Below are positions 34,045-43,753 of a stretch of DNA of 56,536 bases, piece after piece. The translations under genes and the position numbers were made by a program. This DNA comes from Actinomortierella ambigua. Lineage: Eukaryota; Mortierellomycota; Mortierellomycetes; Mortierellales; Mortierellaceae. How positions within the stretch are numbered: position 1 is the first letter of the stretch; each line of letters starts with the position of its first letter. The notes beneath the pieces were generated by a model that was given only the letters and a program-made list of their open reading frames with translations, searched no databases and was not told the origin of the DNA. Location of the stretch: NCBI GenBank assembly GCA_016098155.1, contig JAAAJB010000185.1, positions 1 to 56,536 on the forward strand, written 5' to 3'.

Positions 34045-34415
34045 CTTTGCTTTCGGTGGTCTAAAACACAAAAAAAAAAAGTCTTCTTCTCCTCTACTCC
34101 TACAAGAAAAAAATGAAGCAGGTTGACACCCTTCCCCACGTTTTTACTTTGTGAAGGGAAGGACAATCGTCATGATAAATAGAATCAAGGAGGACTAAAT
34201 TCTACATTTCCTCCCCCTTTTTTTTCCCTTCGTTCCGTATTCCTGGACATCCTTGACATATAAAGCAACTGCAACAATCAAGCACACACATACACAAAAG
34301 TCTTCACAAAAGAAGAATATATATTTTGTGATAGTCTAACAATTATAGAGAATGGAGGGGAGGAGGGTGGTATCTTTTTTTTTCCAACAATAAAAAGAAA
34401 AAAAAATAAAATACC

Positions 34416-37293
34416 TCACGGTTTCGCGGGTGGAAACTCCAGATCGACGTTCATCACATCTAGCTCCATGATATCAACCTCGCATCCCGCAATGGTGCCA
34501 AGGTTGGGTGTATTCCGTCCGAGATCACCATGCACAAACTCTTTGATGTACGTGCCAGCCTCCGTGTGCAAGTGGACTATCATGAAGCGGCCCATGTCCT
34601 CCTCCTCCTTCTTTGTGCCGTCCGCCATCAGGCAGTCCTCCCCTTCTACTCCTCCTTCTTCTTCCTCCTCGGTCATCTTGGCTTGACCGCGCTCATCAAG
34701 CGCAAACGCCTTTAACGAAAAGATGGTCTTTTTCCGAATCATCTGCGCCCGACGCTGCATGACTCGGATCGGCGTCTGCTGCTCGACCACCAACGGTCCC
34801 TTTTCCCCGTTACCGCTGCCATAGGTATTGATCCGCTCCAGCAAGGCCCGCGTCACCGGTTGTGAGACCCAACACAGGGCCGAATAATCCTTGGTCTTGC
34901 TCTCTTCGCCCTCCTTGATGATCTTGGTTGCCTCGATCGGGATCTGGGTCAGCTTGCGCACTTGCACCTTGTCCGGAATCGCTTGGTTGATTTCCTGCTC
35001 CAAGACCCAGTACATTACATCTGTCACCGTCTCAACTCCGCGCCGCGGGTTTATCAGCTCAATGTAGAAGGGTCGTCCACTGCCCAGCATGCGCACGTTG
35101 GCATCTTCGCGACCTGCCGTGACAAACTTGAAGTCTGTAGGGAAAAGAAAGAGGTGGGGGGGGATAGGAAGGGGAAAAAAAAGGTATGTTTAGAATCAAA
35201 ATCCTCTCCGCGATTGGTATCGCCTCCCAACTCGAAAAAAAAACACCCCATTCAATGACTATACGACAACTTACCATCTGCCTGGAAAAGCTTTTTGACA
35301 GGCTCTGCAATGGTCTCCGATACTGAAAGCTCCGTAAGCTTGGTCTTTCCAATCACCCATGGCGTTTGACTGACATCGCGAGAAAACTTGAGATAGCGAC
35401 CGCCTACGTAGATGGACTCGTGCATAAACTCGACTGACTCGATCTCAGCCATGCTATCGACCTGTGGTGGGGGTACAGGGTATCTCCTATTTGTACATGG
35501 GTGGGAAAGGGATTTGAACCCAAGATAGTTGATGTGAGAAAGCAGACAGTGACAGAGTAGCAAATCACTTGTTCCCCCTGGCGTGCAACATAAGGACACC
35601 GATTCATATTCCTCGTATCCATAAGAGTGGTGGTGGGGGGGGGCAGTGCATACAGCTGCAGGTCACATACTCCTTGAAACGCTTATCAGACACTCTTTCC
35701 AAGGCCGCAATAATGTTGGGTCGACCCTCGCCGGCTCGGACGTGTTTTTTCTATTGAGCGTCACAATCAATACTCTTGAAGGTTAGGGAGAAGATGTAAA
35801 ATGCAGAGTTTCCATCGATCCATGCGTCAAAGAGCATACTATCGACTGAGCCTCATTACCTTCTCGCGCTTGATCATGATCTTCATGCCTGACTCGGGGA
35901 GTTTTGTCAAGAAGTGATGATCCGATGCTGTATCGGGGTGGTTCAAAGTCACCTGGATCTTCAACGGACTCTATCATTCCATACCAAAAAAAAACGCGCA
36001 TATTGATCCGTTATTCACAAAGTAACATCAGCAGTCAAGATGAAAACCTTATTTCCTCAACTCTTCGCTTTTCACGTCTCTCCTGGAATGCGAGTAAGAT
36101 GGCAGGGAGGCGGGACGGGAGATGGGGAGATGTGGAGAAAGACCTTACCTTAAAGTCGAGGCTCAGGCCGCTCAAGTATGCGACCTGCCAACTCATGACC
36201 AGCTTAAAGATTTCCTTGATTTCCGTCGGGCGTTTGGCCAACAGTGCGTCCAAGGCCATCCTCTTTGCCGCAATCTCTTTCAGGCTCTGTTTCTCTTCGT
36301 CCTCTTCCCTCTTCTTCTTTTCTTCCTCGCTTTCCTCCATCTTTTCCTCTTCCTCTTCCTCTTCCTCTTCCTCTTCCTCCTCCTCGTCCTCGTCCTCGTC
36401 CTCCTGTTCCTCCTGTTCCTCCTGTTCCTTGTCCTTTTTCTCGCCGCTGCCTGCGCCGACGAGATGGTCCACCACGTCCATTCGATAAGCGTGTTCGCGG
36501 ATCAAGGTACTGACGGGGACTGTGACATTCATGTTGAACGTCTTGGAGGTATACCCGGCCTGTTGTAGGCGCTCGCACACCTCCTGGGCAAACTCCTCGG
36601 CGTACTGCACCGAGCCAACGCAGAGCGGGCATGTCAACGGGTACGGGATGCTGAACTTGGTGTGGCGTGCCACCGCAGATTTGAGCTTGTCATGAATCTA
36701 TTCGCGTAAAGAGCAGAGAGAGAAGGAGAAGAAGGAGAAGAAGGAGAAGAAAAGGAGGAGAGAAGCGGACGAAAAAAAAAAAAAAAAAAAGGGATTGGGA
36801 GGGGATACTTAGTTTTTGTACTTGATTTCATTTCCTCTTCTTCTACCTCTTCTTCTTCTTCTTCCTTGCGAGGTAACGTTACATCGCTATCTGGTAGTTC
36901 ATAGACGGCAAACTCTTTGTAGGCGAGCATGCGGAGGACACAACGACCGCAGCATGATGTCTCGAGCATCCTTGTCGCGATCGTCCGATCGGAGGACGAA
37001 AGCCTCGACAGCCTAAGACGAAGGAGTGCCCTTAAATTAGCTGTACGCGAGGCAGTAAGGCCAGTAGGATGCATGTGGTGTGGTGGCCCATGACTTGGTG
37101 TTAATGACTGCATGGTGGTGGTGGAGCTCGTTTCCGATGCATCAAGGTCGCTCGTTTCGGATTCATGATCCTTCTCGATGAGGGTCGCACCATATGCTTC
37201 CGGGGCACATTCCAATCGAGTCTTCTTCGTCTCTTGCTCCTCTGACACGTCTAGCTCTAATTCTCGCTTCTTGTCCATAATAGTGGTATCCAT
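34416..37293 (-). CDS. PUS10: tRNA pseudouridine synthase Pus10
   Basis: Makes pseudouridine 54 (and 55 in some lineages) in the tRNA T-loop. Exons 37293-36883, 36697-36149, 35958-35860, 35750-35671, 35453-35275 and 35134-34416 join in phase to 678 residues. The N-terminal THUMP-like part has a zinc site from CCGRC (115, 118) and CPLC (160, 163). The catalytic domain carries IYVGGRYLKFSRDVSQTPW and the catalytic Asp in GREDANVRMLGSGRPF (near residue 450). The C-terminal Pus10 signature AGTYIKEFVHGDLGRNTPNL is intact. A long Asp/Glu-rich insert interrupts the middle (exon 36697-36149), and another acidic insert lies near the C-terminus. The exon 1 donor (GTAACG at 36882) and the exon 5 acceptor were chosen by phase and consensus; close alternatives exist. 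Pus10 is present in archaea and many eukaryotes but absent from Saccharomyces. Confidence 0.93.
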
Positions 37294-37529
37294 GAGGTGC
37301 CAGTTTGGGAATGGGAGGAGGAAACAACAAAATCTTGTCGCTGAAGTGGCGAAGCTCTAAACCCAGCCACGGACGGTGCTGGAGCAAAATCTTGAAAATC
37401 AAGAGGAGTCCAAAAAAGGCAAGCCCCTCCTATGGCAAAGGATATCGAAGACCATTTGGTCTGAGCATGACAACAACAAAGGCAGCAGGCGCTAAATCAG
37501 AACTGCACCTCCTACCTGCTGAGATATGC
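37294..37529. other. Promoter side of Pus10
   Basis: A short stretch upstream of the Pus10 ATG on the minus strand. No TATA box or CT leader is clear. It borders the repeat-rich island. Confidence 0.4.
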
Positions 37530-38060
37530 GCTTTCTAGGGGTGGTCAGACCAGCTGAGTGTGCTTATCAGCTTGGTCAAGTGGCTGGTCGCTATAGAAGA
37601 GAGAAAACGAGTTCATTGGGACAGTTGATGAACACGTGTGCCGGTGAACATCGGCGCGGACGTGGTCCATGCAAGGATGAGCTTCCCAACCTGGCCTGGC
37701 TCTTATTATTGGACATTTGCAAAATATGTATAAAAGATGATGAAAATAGGTTCACTGGGAGGTTGTGGTGGGGCGTGAACACGCTCGCCTCTTCTTTCCC
37801 AGTGAAAGTTTTCACTGTCCGTGGCTGGGTTCTGAAGAGAGGCGTCTTCGCGAGTCTCCCTGGTATCAGTGCCCTTCTGGGGCCATCACCCACCTTCCAG
37901 GCTCCTAAGAAGGTATACCCAATACCCAAAATATTGACACCCAGAGTGTCCTGGACTGGTGGCTCCTCCAAGATACCGACTACCCTCCAATACCACTGGT
38001 ACCTCCTCGTTGCATGGCCGAGGCCTGAGTGGCCACCCGCCACTCCAATAAGACTTGTAT
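37530..38060 (-). mobile_element. Probable LINE C-terminal relic
   Basis: The minus-strand frame 38043-37591 resembles the end of non-LTR retrotransposon polyproteins: TPLFRTQPRTVKTFTGKEEA at the place of the conserved '.ar...w.rll...lpt' segment, then a CHxC-like segment PRPRRCSPAHVFINCPNE that looks like a worn zf-RVT zinc motif. No reverse transcriptase core is present and the frame is closed on both sides. I call it a relic with modest confidence; the plus-strand frame over the same bases is its antisense shadow. Confidence 0.4.
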
Positions 38061-38439
38061 ATGTTCGCTACTAGGTCTATATACCCTCATAGGCCGTTGT
38101 CAGTCTGCCTGGGCTAAATGAGCTATGTAGGCGTAGTATTGCTCTCCTCTTTCAAGCTGGCACCCGATTGTTCGCCCCACACCCTTGGGCCTCTTCTACC
38201 TCGGGACTAGTCCTGAACAGTTTTGGCCATATCTTTCGGGCCCTCCACCTTCAGAAGAACGCCCCACTCCAAACGGGCACTACACGCGAACCCCACAGCT
38301 TCTAGAGTCGCGCTTTGTCAGACACTTCTGGTCTTCACCGCCATCCTCCCGGAACTCGGTTTTAAAGGACGTCCTGGTCCAAATTCCGGAAAGATGACAT
38401 CCCTGACCAGGCGCGTACGTTCTGGTGGCGATTCAAGCA

Positions 38440-38800
38440 AGACAGTCTCCCCTGTGGTACTCTCCGGCGAAATATGGACTCGACTTGTTGATGCCTCACG
38501 ATGACAAGGGCTTTCGCACACCAAAGACAGAACTAGGTTTTCCGGTGCCCCACACTGCGCTCTGCCTGACGTTCCATCCTGAGCGACTAAGCCCTAAAGG
38601 CCGATTGGTTGGAAGAAGAGCTTTGTAAGCTTCTCTCCTTTGACCCGGCCAAAGACGAACCTTCGTGAACCAACCTCATCGCCCGCGAAATCATGGACGT
38701 GAAGACGCACCGTCACGCGGTGTATGAGAACAAGTCTTACGGACTCATAGATCTCCTCGAGTATGTAGAAAAACAAGTTGGCCTCACTATTGGCCAAAAC
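38440..38800. repeat. Island repeat, copy 1
   Basis: Colinear with 41800-42180. Shared landmarks in order: ccctgtggtac (38450 and 41813), gttgatgcc/gctgatgcc plus acgatg, cctttgacc, gccaaaga, cttcgtgaacc (38661 and 42017), gtatgtag. The copies differ by many substitutions and small indels, so the duplication is old. On the minus strand the translations align in part (LIHRVTVRLHVHDFAGDEVG against PIHRMPVHLNALDPTGDELG), suggesting a decayed coding region of a mobile element or gene. Confidence 0.7.
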
Positions 38801-39469
38801 AAACTGGAGTTAGACCTACACCACGGCTGTCTAGCCCCAACAAATCTGTACACTGGTGGGAGGGATGATGACAACTTGTAAGAAGAAGGGCTGGATAAAT
38901 CTATCAATACCTACCATGCCGCAAATAATGAAAACGGTAGGAGAATGCGGTTGACTCGTAGGGAGGTGACTCCGATGAGTTCTTGGTCGGTCCGTTCGAT
39001 TTTGGAGATGTGGTGTCGTAGAAGGTCGAGTCAGGCCTGTTTCTTGGAATGGCATAGGAAGAAAACTTGCTCTTCCCAACTGCCTAAATTTACGCAGAAC
39101 TGTCTACATTTTACTCTAGAGTTTGTGGGGCTCCCCAACCCTGTGTGGAGTGTGCTCATTCTTGTGCCCTTCCCCCCTTCGACCCTCACATTGCAAAATG
39201 CTCGACCACACAGGCGCAAGTTGCAGGAGGAGCTTGGCGGTAAATCAAATGGTGAAGTGGAGCTACGGAGGGCAATTCAACTGTAGGGTCGTACGGTATG
39301 AATGTACCTCCTCTGCCCATTCTCTCGGCCACATTTTTGATCGACAACTCTATGCGCTGCTCCCTCCACACACGAACCTACAAGCACACACACAAAAACA
39401 CACTCTCGCGGCCATGGAGACCAATAGTGTGGTATCTCCTACAGCCTTTCTATCTATCCAAGGAGCCGT

Positions 39470-39877
39470 TCAGCCTCGTATCAAACACAGAGGCTGAGAT
39501 TTATCTCGACATCCCCATATCAATATCTCAACCGCTCGACTCCTTACAAATGGAACCATTGTACATTTCATGTCGCACTTTGCGGTACGAGGAGAGGCAA
39601 CAACCATGATTGTGTTTTTCTTCATGTTGGGTTTAATCAACTGTATCCGACATATGACCATTGTGGGCTCGGCGATTGTCATCCAGGTGGAGAGCATTTG
39701 ATCCGTACCCTCATAGGTGTATCGAAGATAGGTACGATCCACACGCCTAGAAAACGAACCATAGCGAATGGTGTACGGCGCGCCAAAAGCTTTGGATCTT
39801 TTCATTTCGTACCAAAGGTAGGAAGGCCTGACATAAGATCCCCAGTATCGATGCCTAGTGGATAGCCTGTTTGCCAC
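39470..39877 (-). CDS. Doubtful open frame, possibly an exon of an unknown gene
   Basis: The frame encodes 135 residues and stays open a little further upstream (YTLVPETRQVANRLSTRHRY). Composition is protein-like, with many Tyr/Arg (YWGSYVRPSYLWYEMKRSKA, VDRTYLRYTYEGTDQMLSTW) and no low complexity. No signal peptide, start context or splice partner is convincing and I recognise no family. It may be an exon or remnant of an accessory gene in this island, or chance. Confidence 0.25.
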   Translation of the reverse strand: MANRLSTRHRYWGSYVRPSYLWYEMKRSKAFGAPYTIRYGSFSRRVDRTYLRYTYEGTDQMLSTWMTIAEPTMVICRIQLIKPNMKKNTIMVVASPRTAKCDMKCTMVPFVRSRAVEILIWGCRDKSQPLCLIRG

Positions 39878-40099
39878 CTGGCGAGTTTCAGGAACCAGTG
39901 TGTATCCACGTCTTCCCTCGAAGGTCGAGATAAAAGAGCAAGAAACTATGGATGCTGCCCATCAACCTGATCAGAAATGCAACATGACTAGTGTTGATTT
40001 ATTGAAACGGAGGGGGGGCGAGATACATCTCAGTCTCTTCGATCGTGGAGAAGATTGAATGATAAGTTTGGAGATTGTGAGTGGTCGTCTCCACTAGCG

Positions 40100-40417
40100 T
40101 CAGCAAGTTTCTCCTGGGTATGCCTCAGGAGTGCCGCAATACCCTTTTATATACCCTCCACTTTTCACCGCATCAATGCATTCCTGGTCTGATCTACAGG
40201 TGACCTCGGGATGAAACGGAGCATCCCGATATATAAACATCCATTCGCCGTTCTCACCGCAAGCTACCCAACAGTAACTCTGTGAGATGAGGCATCTCCC
40301 AGCGAAGTCGTTTTTACGACACTCTGGGACGACTCGTTTCTCAGACAACTTGTTAGGCAAAATCGCTCCAAATGCGACTAGACCCATGGAGGCGATCAAA
40401 ACGAGCTTGCGAATCAT
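40100..40417 (-). CDS. Small secreted cysteine-rich protein
   Basis: A single-exon gene of 105 residues. The start MIRKLVLIASMGLVAFGAIL is a signal peptide; a KR pair at 27-28 could be a propeptide cleavage site. The mature part has eight Cys (33, 42, 49, 53, 74, 80, 94, 105), an even number fit for four disulfides, in the pattern C-x8-C-x6-C-x3-C-x20-C-x5-C-x13-C-x10-C. I recognise no family. Size, secretion and Cys content are the features used to flag candidate effectors or antimicrobial proteins; function is unknown. The chosen Met gives the best signal peptide; the longer frame from 40459 adds 14 polar residues ahead of it. It sits between two copies of the island repeat, near a second secreted-protein gene on the same strand. 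Confidence 0.65.
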   Translation of the reverse strand: MIRKLVLIASMGLVAFGAILPNKLSEKRVVPECRKNDFAGRCLISQSYCWVACGENGEWMFIYRDAPFHPEVTCRSDQECIDAVKSGGYIKGYCGTPEAYPGETC

Positions 40418-41424
40418 GGTGTGATATCTGGCTATAAATTCAGCAGTTTTGATGTCCAATGATGAATGTTTGGATGAAATTGTGAACTTGCGCCTGGATA
40501 TCTTTGAAAGCCGCTTCAGGGAGCAGATGGCTCTGACTTACCTGTACTGGGATAAAATATTGCTGGTTGTAGAGCGTAGTTTTTTTTGGATAGAGTGGCT
40601 GTTGTTTTTGACGAAAGTGTGTGTTGTGAAGGTCTTTACATCAACGATGATGACCCTTTTATACTCAAACGGTATCTTGACACCATTCACATTCCACTAC
40701 AAACAAGAATGATGCCGAAATGCTTCCAACCCCTTGATAAAAAAAACAATACGTATGTTTATGCGCATGATACGATATTGCACTCGCTTGCATCTCCTTC
40801 TGGGTGATCCAGATGCCGAACAAAGGAGGCGTTGGCACTTGCTCATCCTTACTTTTGATAGCCATGGATGCATCCAAATTTCAAGGCGCCCCCTTTGCTT
40901 CACCATGGTGAAAAAAATAGGGGTCAAAGTCTTGTCAAGGTAGAGATCCTCCGCGCCCCTGATGTCAATTTTTTTTTTTTTTGGTGATTTGGTGTTTGGT
41001 GTGCCAAGCTATGGCTCTACCGTGTTCCTTAATCCCACTCTCCCCTTTGAATAGCGTCTGCTTCTTTCAGAGAGAGGGCCTGCAGCATCGACTCTAGCAT
41101 ACCAAATCCTTGGTTTCTATCATGCTCCTTTAATCCTTTTATTCGTGTAAGGGTCCTTCTGTTGCCAGTGCCGATATATTTGGTTACGCCTGGACTATGA
41201 GCTCATTACTTCCATTAGGCGTTCCTTGACCATTTGCACTGAGCTCTATAGTTATATAATTGCTTCGCAAATTCGTCACAATGGATTTTGGCCACCTAGT
41301 ACAGTACTAAACCGCTAGAAAACTCATTGGTCTAAAATCTGAGAGTGCCGGAAACCTACAGCGTGAAAAGCATTATATTGACTCACAAGCTTAACTCTTC
41401 GTTAAAACACACACACACACACAT

Positions 41425-41455
<31 letters not shown>

Positions 41456-41799
41456 TAGCGGCTGCCTCTTATCCTATCGAGAAGCGCGGCATGAATGCAA
41501 TGGTTCCATTTATATGAAGCTAGTTTCTTGATGATGGGATAAGGAGGGCTATTTAAATCATTCTCTTCGTGTTCAGGTGCGAGACTGAACGACTCCATAG
41601 GAAGGTAAGGAGTAGCTACAACTTTTCTGGCAGCAAAGCGTTTGTGGTTGTGGTTGTTGCCGCGGTAAGTTGAAGAGCAGAGGTTAGGGCCGAGATATAG
41701 TTTTTTTTTAGCAGCCCATATTCCCAGCTGGCCATCAATCCGTTAGGAACGCCGTCAGAACAGCCCCTGTTCGATTCACATCCTACATGTCTATTGTTT
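40418..41799. other. Gene-poor stretch in the island
   Basis: I see no gene. A TATAAAAG sequence on the minus strand at about 40657-40664 lies some 240 bases upstream of the 105-residue secreted-protein ATG and could be its TATA box if the leader is long. A (CA)n-(GA)n compound microsatellite lies at 41405-41456. Confidence 0.4.
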
Positions 41800-42180
41800 C
41801 CTCCCTGTGGTACTCCCCCCCCCCAAACACTTGTGAAAGATGGACGCGGCTTGCTGATGCCCCACGATGCCAAGAGCCCTCCCAGACCAAAACAGCACTA
41901 CGCTTGCTTCTACCTCGCCCCTAGCGTTCCATCATGAGCGACCACACTCTCAAGACTGACTGGGCCGGATGAGGAGCTTTGCGCGCTTCTCGCCTTTGAC
42001 CTAGCCAAAGAAGAATCTTCGTGAACCGGATTGCCTCTCGCACACCCCAACTCATCGCCTGTGGGATCCAGGGCATTTAGATGTACCGGCATGCGATGTA
42101 TCGGAACTAGCTTTTCGGACCCTCCAATAGACCTCCTCAAATATGTAGGGAAAAAAAAACAAATTGTTCTCACTACTGAA
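41800..42180. repeat. Island repeat, copy 2
   Basis: Diverged copy of 38440-38800 in the same orientation. It ends about 45 bases beyond the stop of the second secreted-protein gene, on its downstream side. Frames on both strands are broken. See copy 1 for the shared landmarks. Confidence 0.7.
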
Positions 42181-42225
42181 GATAGACTATTGGGCTGCGA
42201 CAGCCCAAGAAAACATTATCGACGG

Positions 42226-42738
42226 CTACATGCAGAAAACGGCATTCCATTGCTGGGAATAAAGATGATGACATCGCTCAAAGTCAAGGCATGCTTCACA
42301 TGAGGGTTTCATGTTGCCGCCCCAGCCAGTAGGCAATTCGCATATCAGTCCATAGTCTGTTCGTGCAATTGTCTGAGTCCAGAATTTAGCGATAGGCACT
42401 TTGTCCTGTGGACACTGAGGGTTATTGCCGTTGTATATCTTTGGGGGCTCTCCAACCGTTGCCCATTTTCCAGAATTGCAAGAAAGTAAAAGGCCGTTGG
42501 CGTCTCGACCGACCAAGCCATTCGGGGAGCAGTCTTGTCCTGCCTCTGCCACACCCTGGATCAGGACAAATTCACCCGTCGAGAAGCGGCCTTTCGATTG
42601 CAATGTACCATCGATGATGGCGTTGCCTTGAATGCTCGCTGCAACAGGAAGGCTTTCGTCGGGTACCCTCATGCTTAACTGGATCGGGACAGCGACAACG
42701 GGAAACGCCAGGGCCAAAAATTTCAGAAGGAGCATCAT
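42226..42738 (-). CDS. Secreted protein with shufflon/PilV-tip-like motif
   Basis: A single-exon gene of 170 residues. The start MMLLLKFLALAFPVVAVPIQ is a signal peptide. Residues 70-92 read CSPNGLVGRD...LLLSCNSGKW, the spacing C-S-x-x-G...G-x-x-L-x-C-x-x-G-x-W seen in the variable C-terminal domains of bacterial type IV pilus tip adhesins (shufflon/PilV). In those proteins the block binds surface glycans. Further Cys lie at 109, 133, 147, 150, 156 and 169. Upstream residues ASIQGNAIIDGTLQSKGRFS resemble the beta-strand repeats that precede such tips. A TATA box lies 60 bases upstream of the ATG. There is no intron. Horizontal origin or chance similarity are both open. The resemblance is from motif memory, without a search. 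Confidence 0.65.
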   Translation of the reverse strand: MMLLLKFLALAFPVVAVPIQLSMRVPDESLPVAASIQGNAIIDGTLQSKGRFSTGEFVLIQGVAEAGQDCSPNGLVGRDANGLLLSCNSGKWATVGEPPKIYNGNNPQCPQDKVPIAKFWTQTIARTDYGLICELPTGWGGNMKPSCEACLDFERCHHLYSQQWNAVFCM

Positions 42739-43170
42739 GTCGAAGGAGGAATGGGGAGGAGCGGATTGTGTGTCTTCGTGTCAGATTGGATGCGTCCTTT
42801 ATATCATTGCGGAACCATTCGGTTGAGAGGCAAGGTATCCTGCCCCAACAAGTTCAATGCAAATGTTGGGCTTGGAAGCAATACACAGCATCGCCCAACT
42901 TCACCTAGAAAACACCCCCTAACTTTCTTTATGCTGCATCGTCGACTTTTGATTCTTTGCACAGCAGCGTTTCTGCCCGGGGGGTTGTGATCGGTATGAA
43001 GCCGATCGCTTCGCTCCACACGAACTCAGGCGTCGGACCTGCGTGCAGAGGCTGCAGGCTTCGACCTCAACGAGGCTTCAACTTTCAGACGAGGATGCTC
43101 AGGACGACACCCGTTTTCAGCCAAAAAAAAGGCTACCTGATCTTTTGTGGAACTAAAGGATAATGACCAA
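42739..43170. other. Upstream flank of the shufflon-like gene
   Basis: Contains the promoter of the secreted-protein gene on the minus strand. The remainder to 43170 shows no convincing coding frame. Confidence 0.4.
42798..42803 (-). promoter_or_regulatory. TATA box of the shufflon-like gene
   Basis: TATAAA on the minus strand, 60 bases upstream of the ATG at 42738. This placement supports the predicted start and the reality of the gene. Confidence 0.5.
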
Positions 43171-43236
43171 GGCTCTGTCACTCATCCCCACACTCGCTAC
43201 TATTTAGCACTGAGTGCGGGGATGAGTGACAGAGCC
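43171..43236. repeat. Near-perfect inverted repeat (25-base arms)
   Basis: Arms 43171-43195 and 43212-43236 are reverse complements with one mismatch (A against G at the nineteenth/twentieth base). They start GGCTCTGTCACTCATCCCC on the left and end GGGGATGAGTGACAGAGCC on the right. The loop is 16 bases. The arms are far better conserved than the decayed repeats nearby, so the structure is either recent or under selection. No run of T follows as in a terminator. It could be an excision-competent miniature element, a fold-back, or an RNA hairpin. Confidence 0.85.
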
Positions 43237-43753
43237 TAGGTAGTCGGGGGGAGGGATATGCGTCTGGGCTTATGCATTTTGCTCTGTCGACTCGCATACC
43301 CCAAAGGTTAACACGGAGTTGTCTAACATCTTCCGTCGCCATAAGAGCGTGGTTTGTCGGATCCTAATAAGGCACTACGATCGAGTGACTGTACGTGTTC
43401 TGGAAGCGTCTGCTGGGCTGGGATCTTTAGCGATTGACGCGTGGGCTTGTTTCGCGCGTCTCACTTCGTTCGACCAGTAGGCCTTGGTCACCTGACCTTC
43501 TACTCTCTACAATAAAGGCAAAGTTCAAGTGGCAATTTTTCATTTTTGGTATGGATATTGAAAATGGAGAATGGCTAATGTACATCTTATACAATAATGA
43601 AGAGTTTGTGTTTGTGTTTTTGTTTTGTTTGCTGAAGGCTGGTCTTGGGGTTTGGTTCCTTGACGGGCATGGCGACGCGTACCCAGTTGGAAACCAAGCT
43701 TTCATTGGCGAGTAAGGTGTTGTGATCATACCACACATCTCTCTCTCTCTCCC
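43237..43753. other. 3' flank of the large disordered-protein gene
   Basis: No supported gene. A plus-strand frame at 43434-43715 has some hydrophobic runs (FVFVFLFCLLKAGLGVWFL) but no start context or homology I know. It overlaps what is probably the minus-strand 3' untranslated region of the neighbouring gene. Confidence 0.4.

Noticed and set aside
33370..34071. 233-codon minus-strand open frame
   Set aside because: Antisense shadow of the secreted-protein gene; the plus strand has a signal peptide and CT-rich leader.
35490..35530. tRNA T-loop-like word (GGTTCAAATCC on the minus strand)
   Set aside because: No D-arm, anticodon arm or 7-base acceptor stem can be formed around it. A similar word near 16800 fails the same test. 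I found no tRNA or rRNA gene in the window.
36122..36568. Plus-strand Leu/Phe-rich frame that looks like a membrane protein
   Set aside because: It is the complement of the Glu-rich insert of Pus10.
43434..43715. Plus-strand 93-codon frame with a hydrophobic segment
   Set aside because: No signal peptide, promoter or family; overlaps the probable 3' untranslated region of the minus-strand gene.
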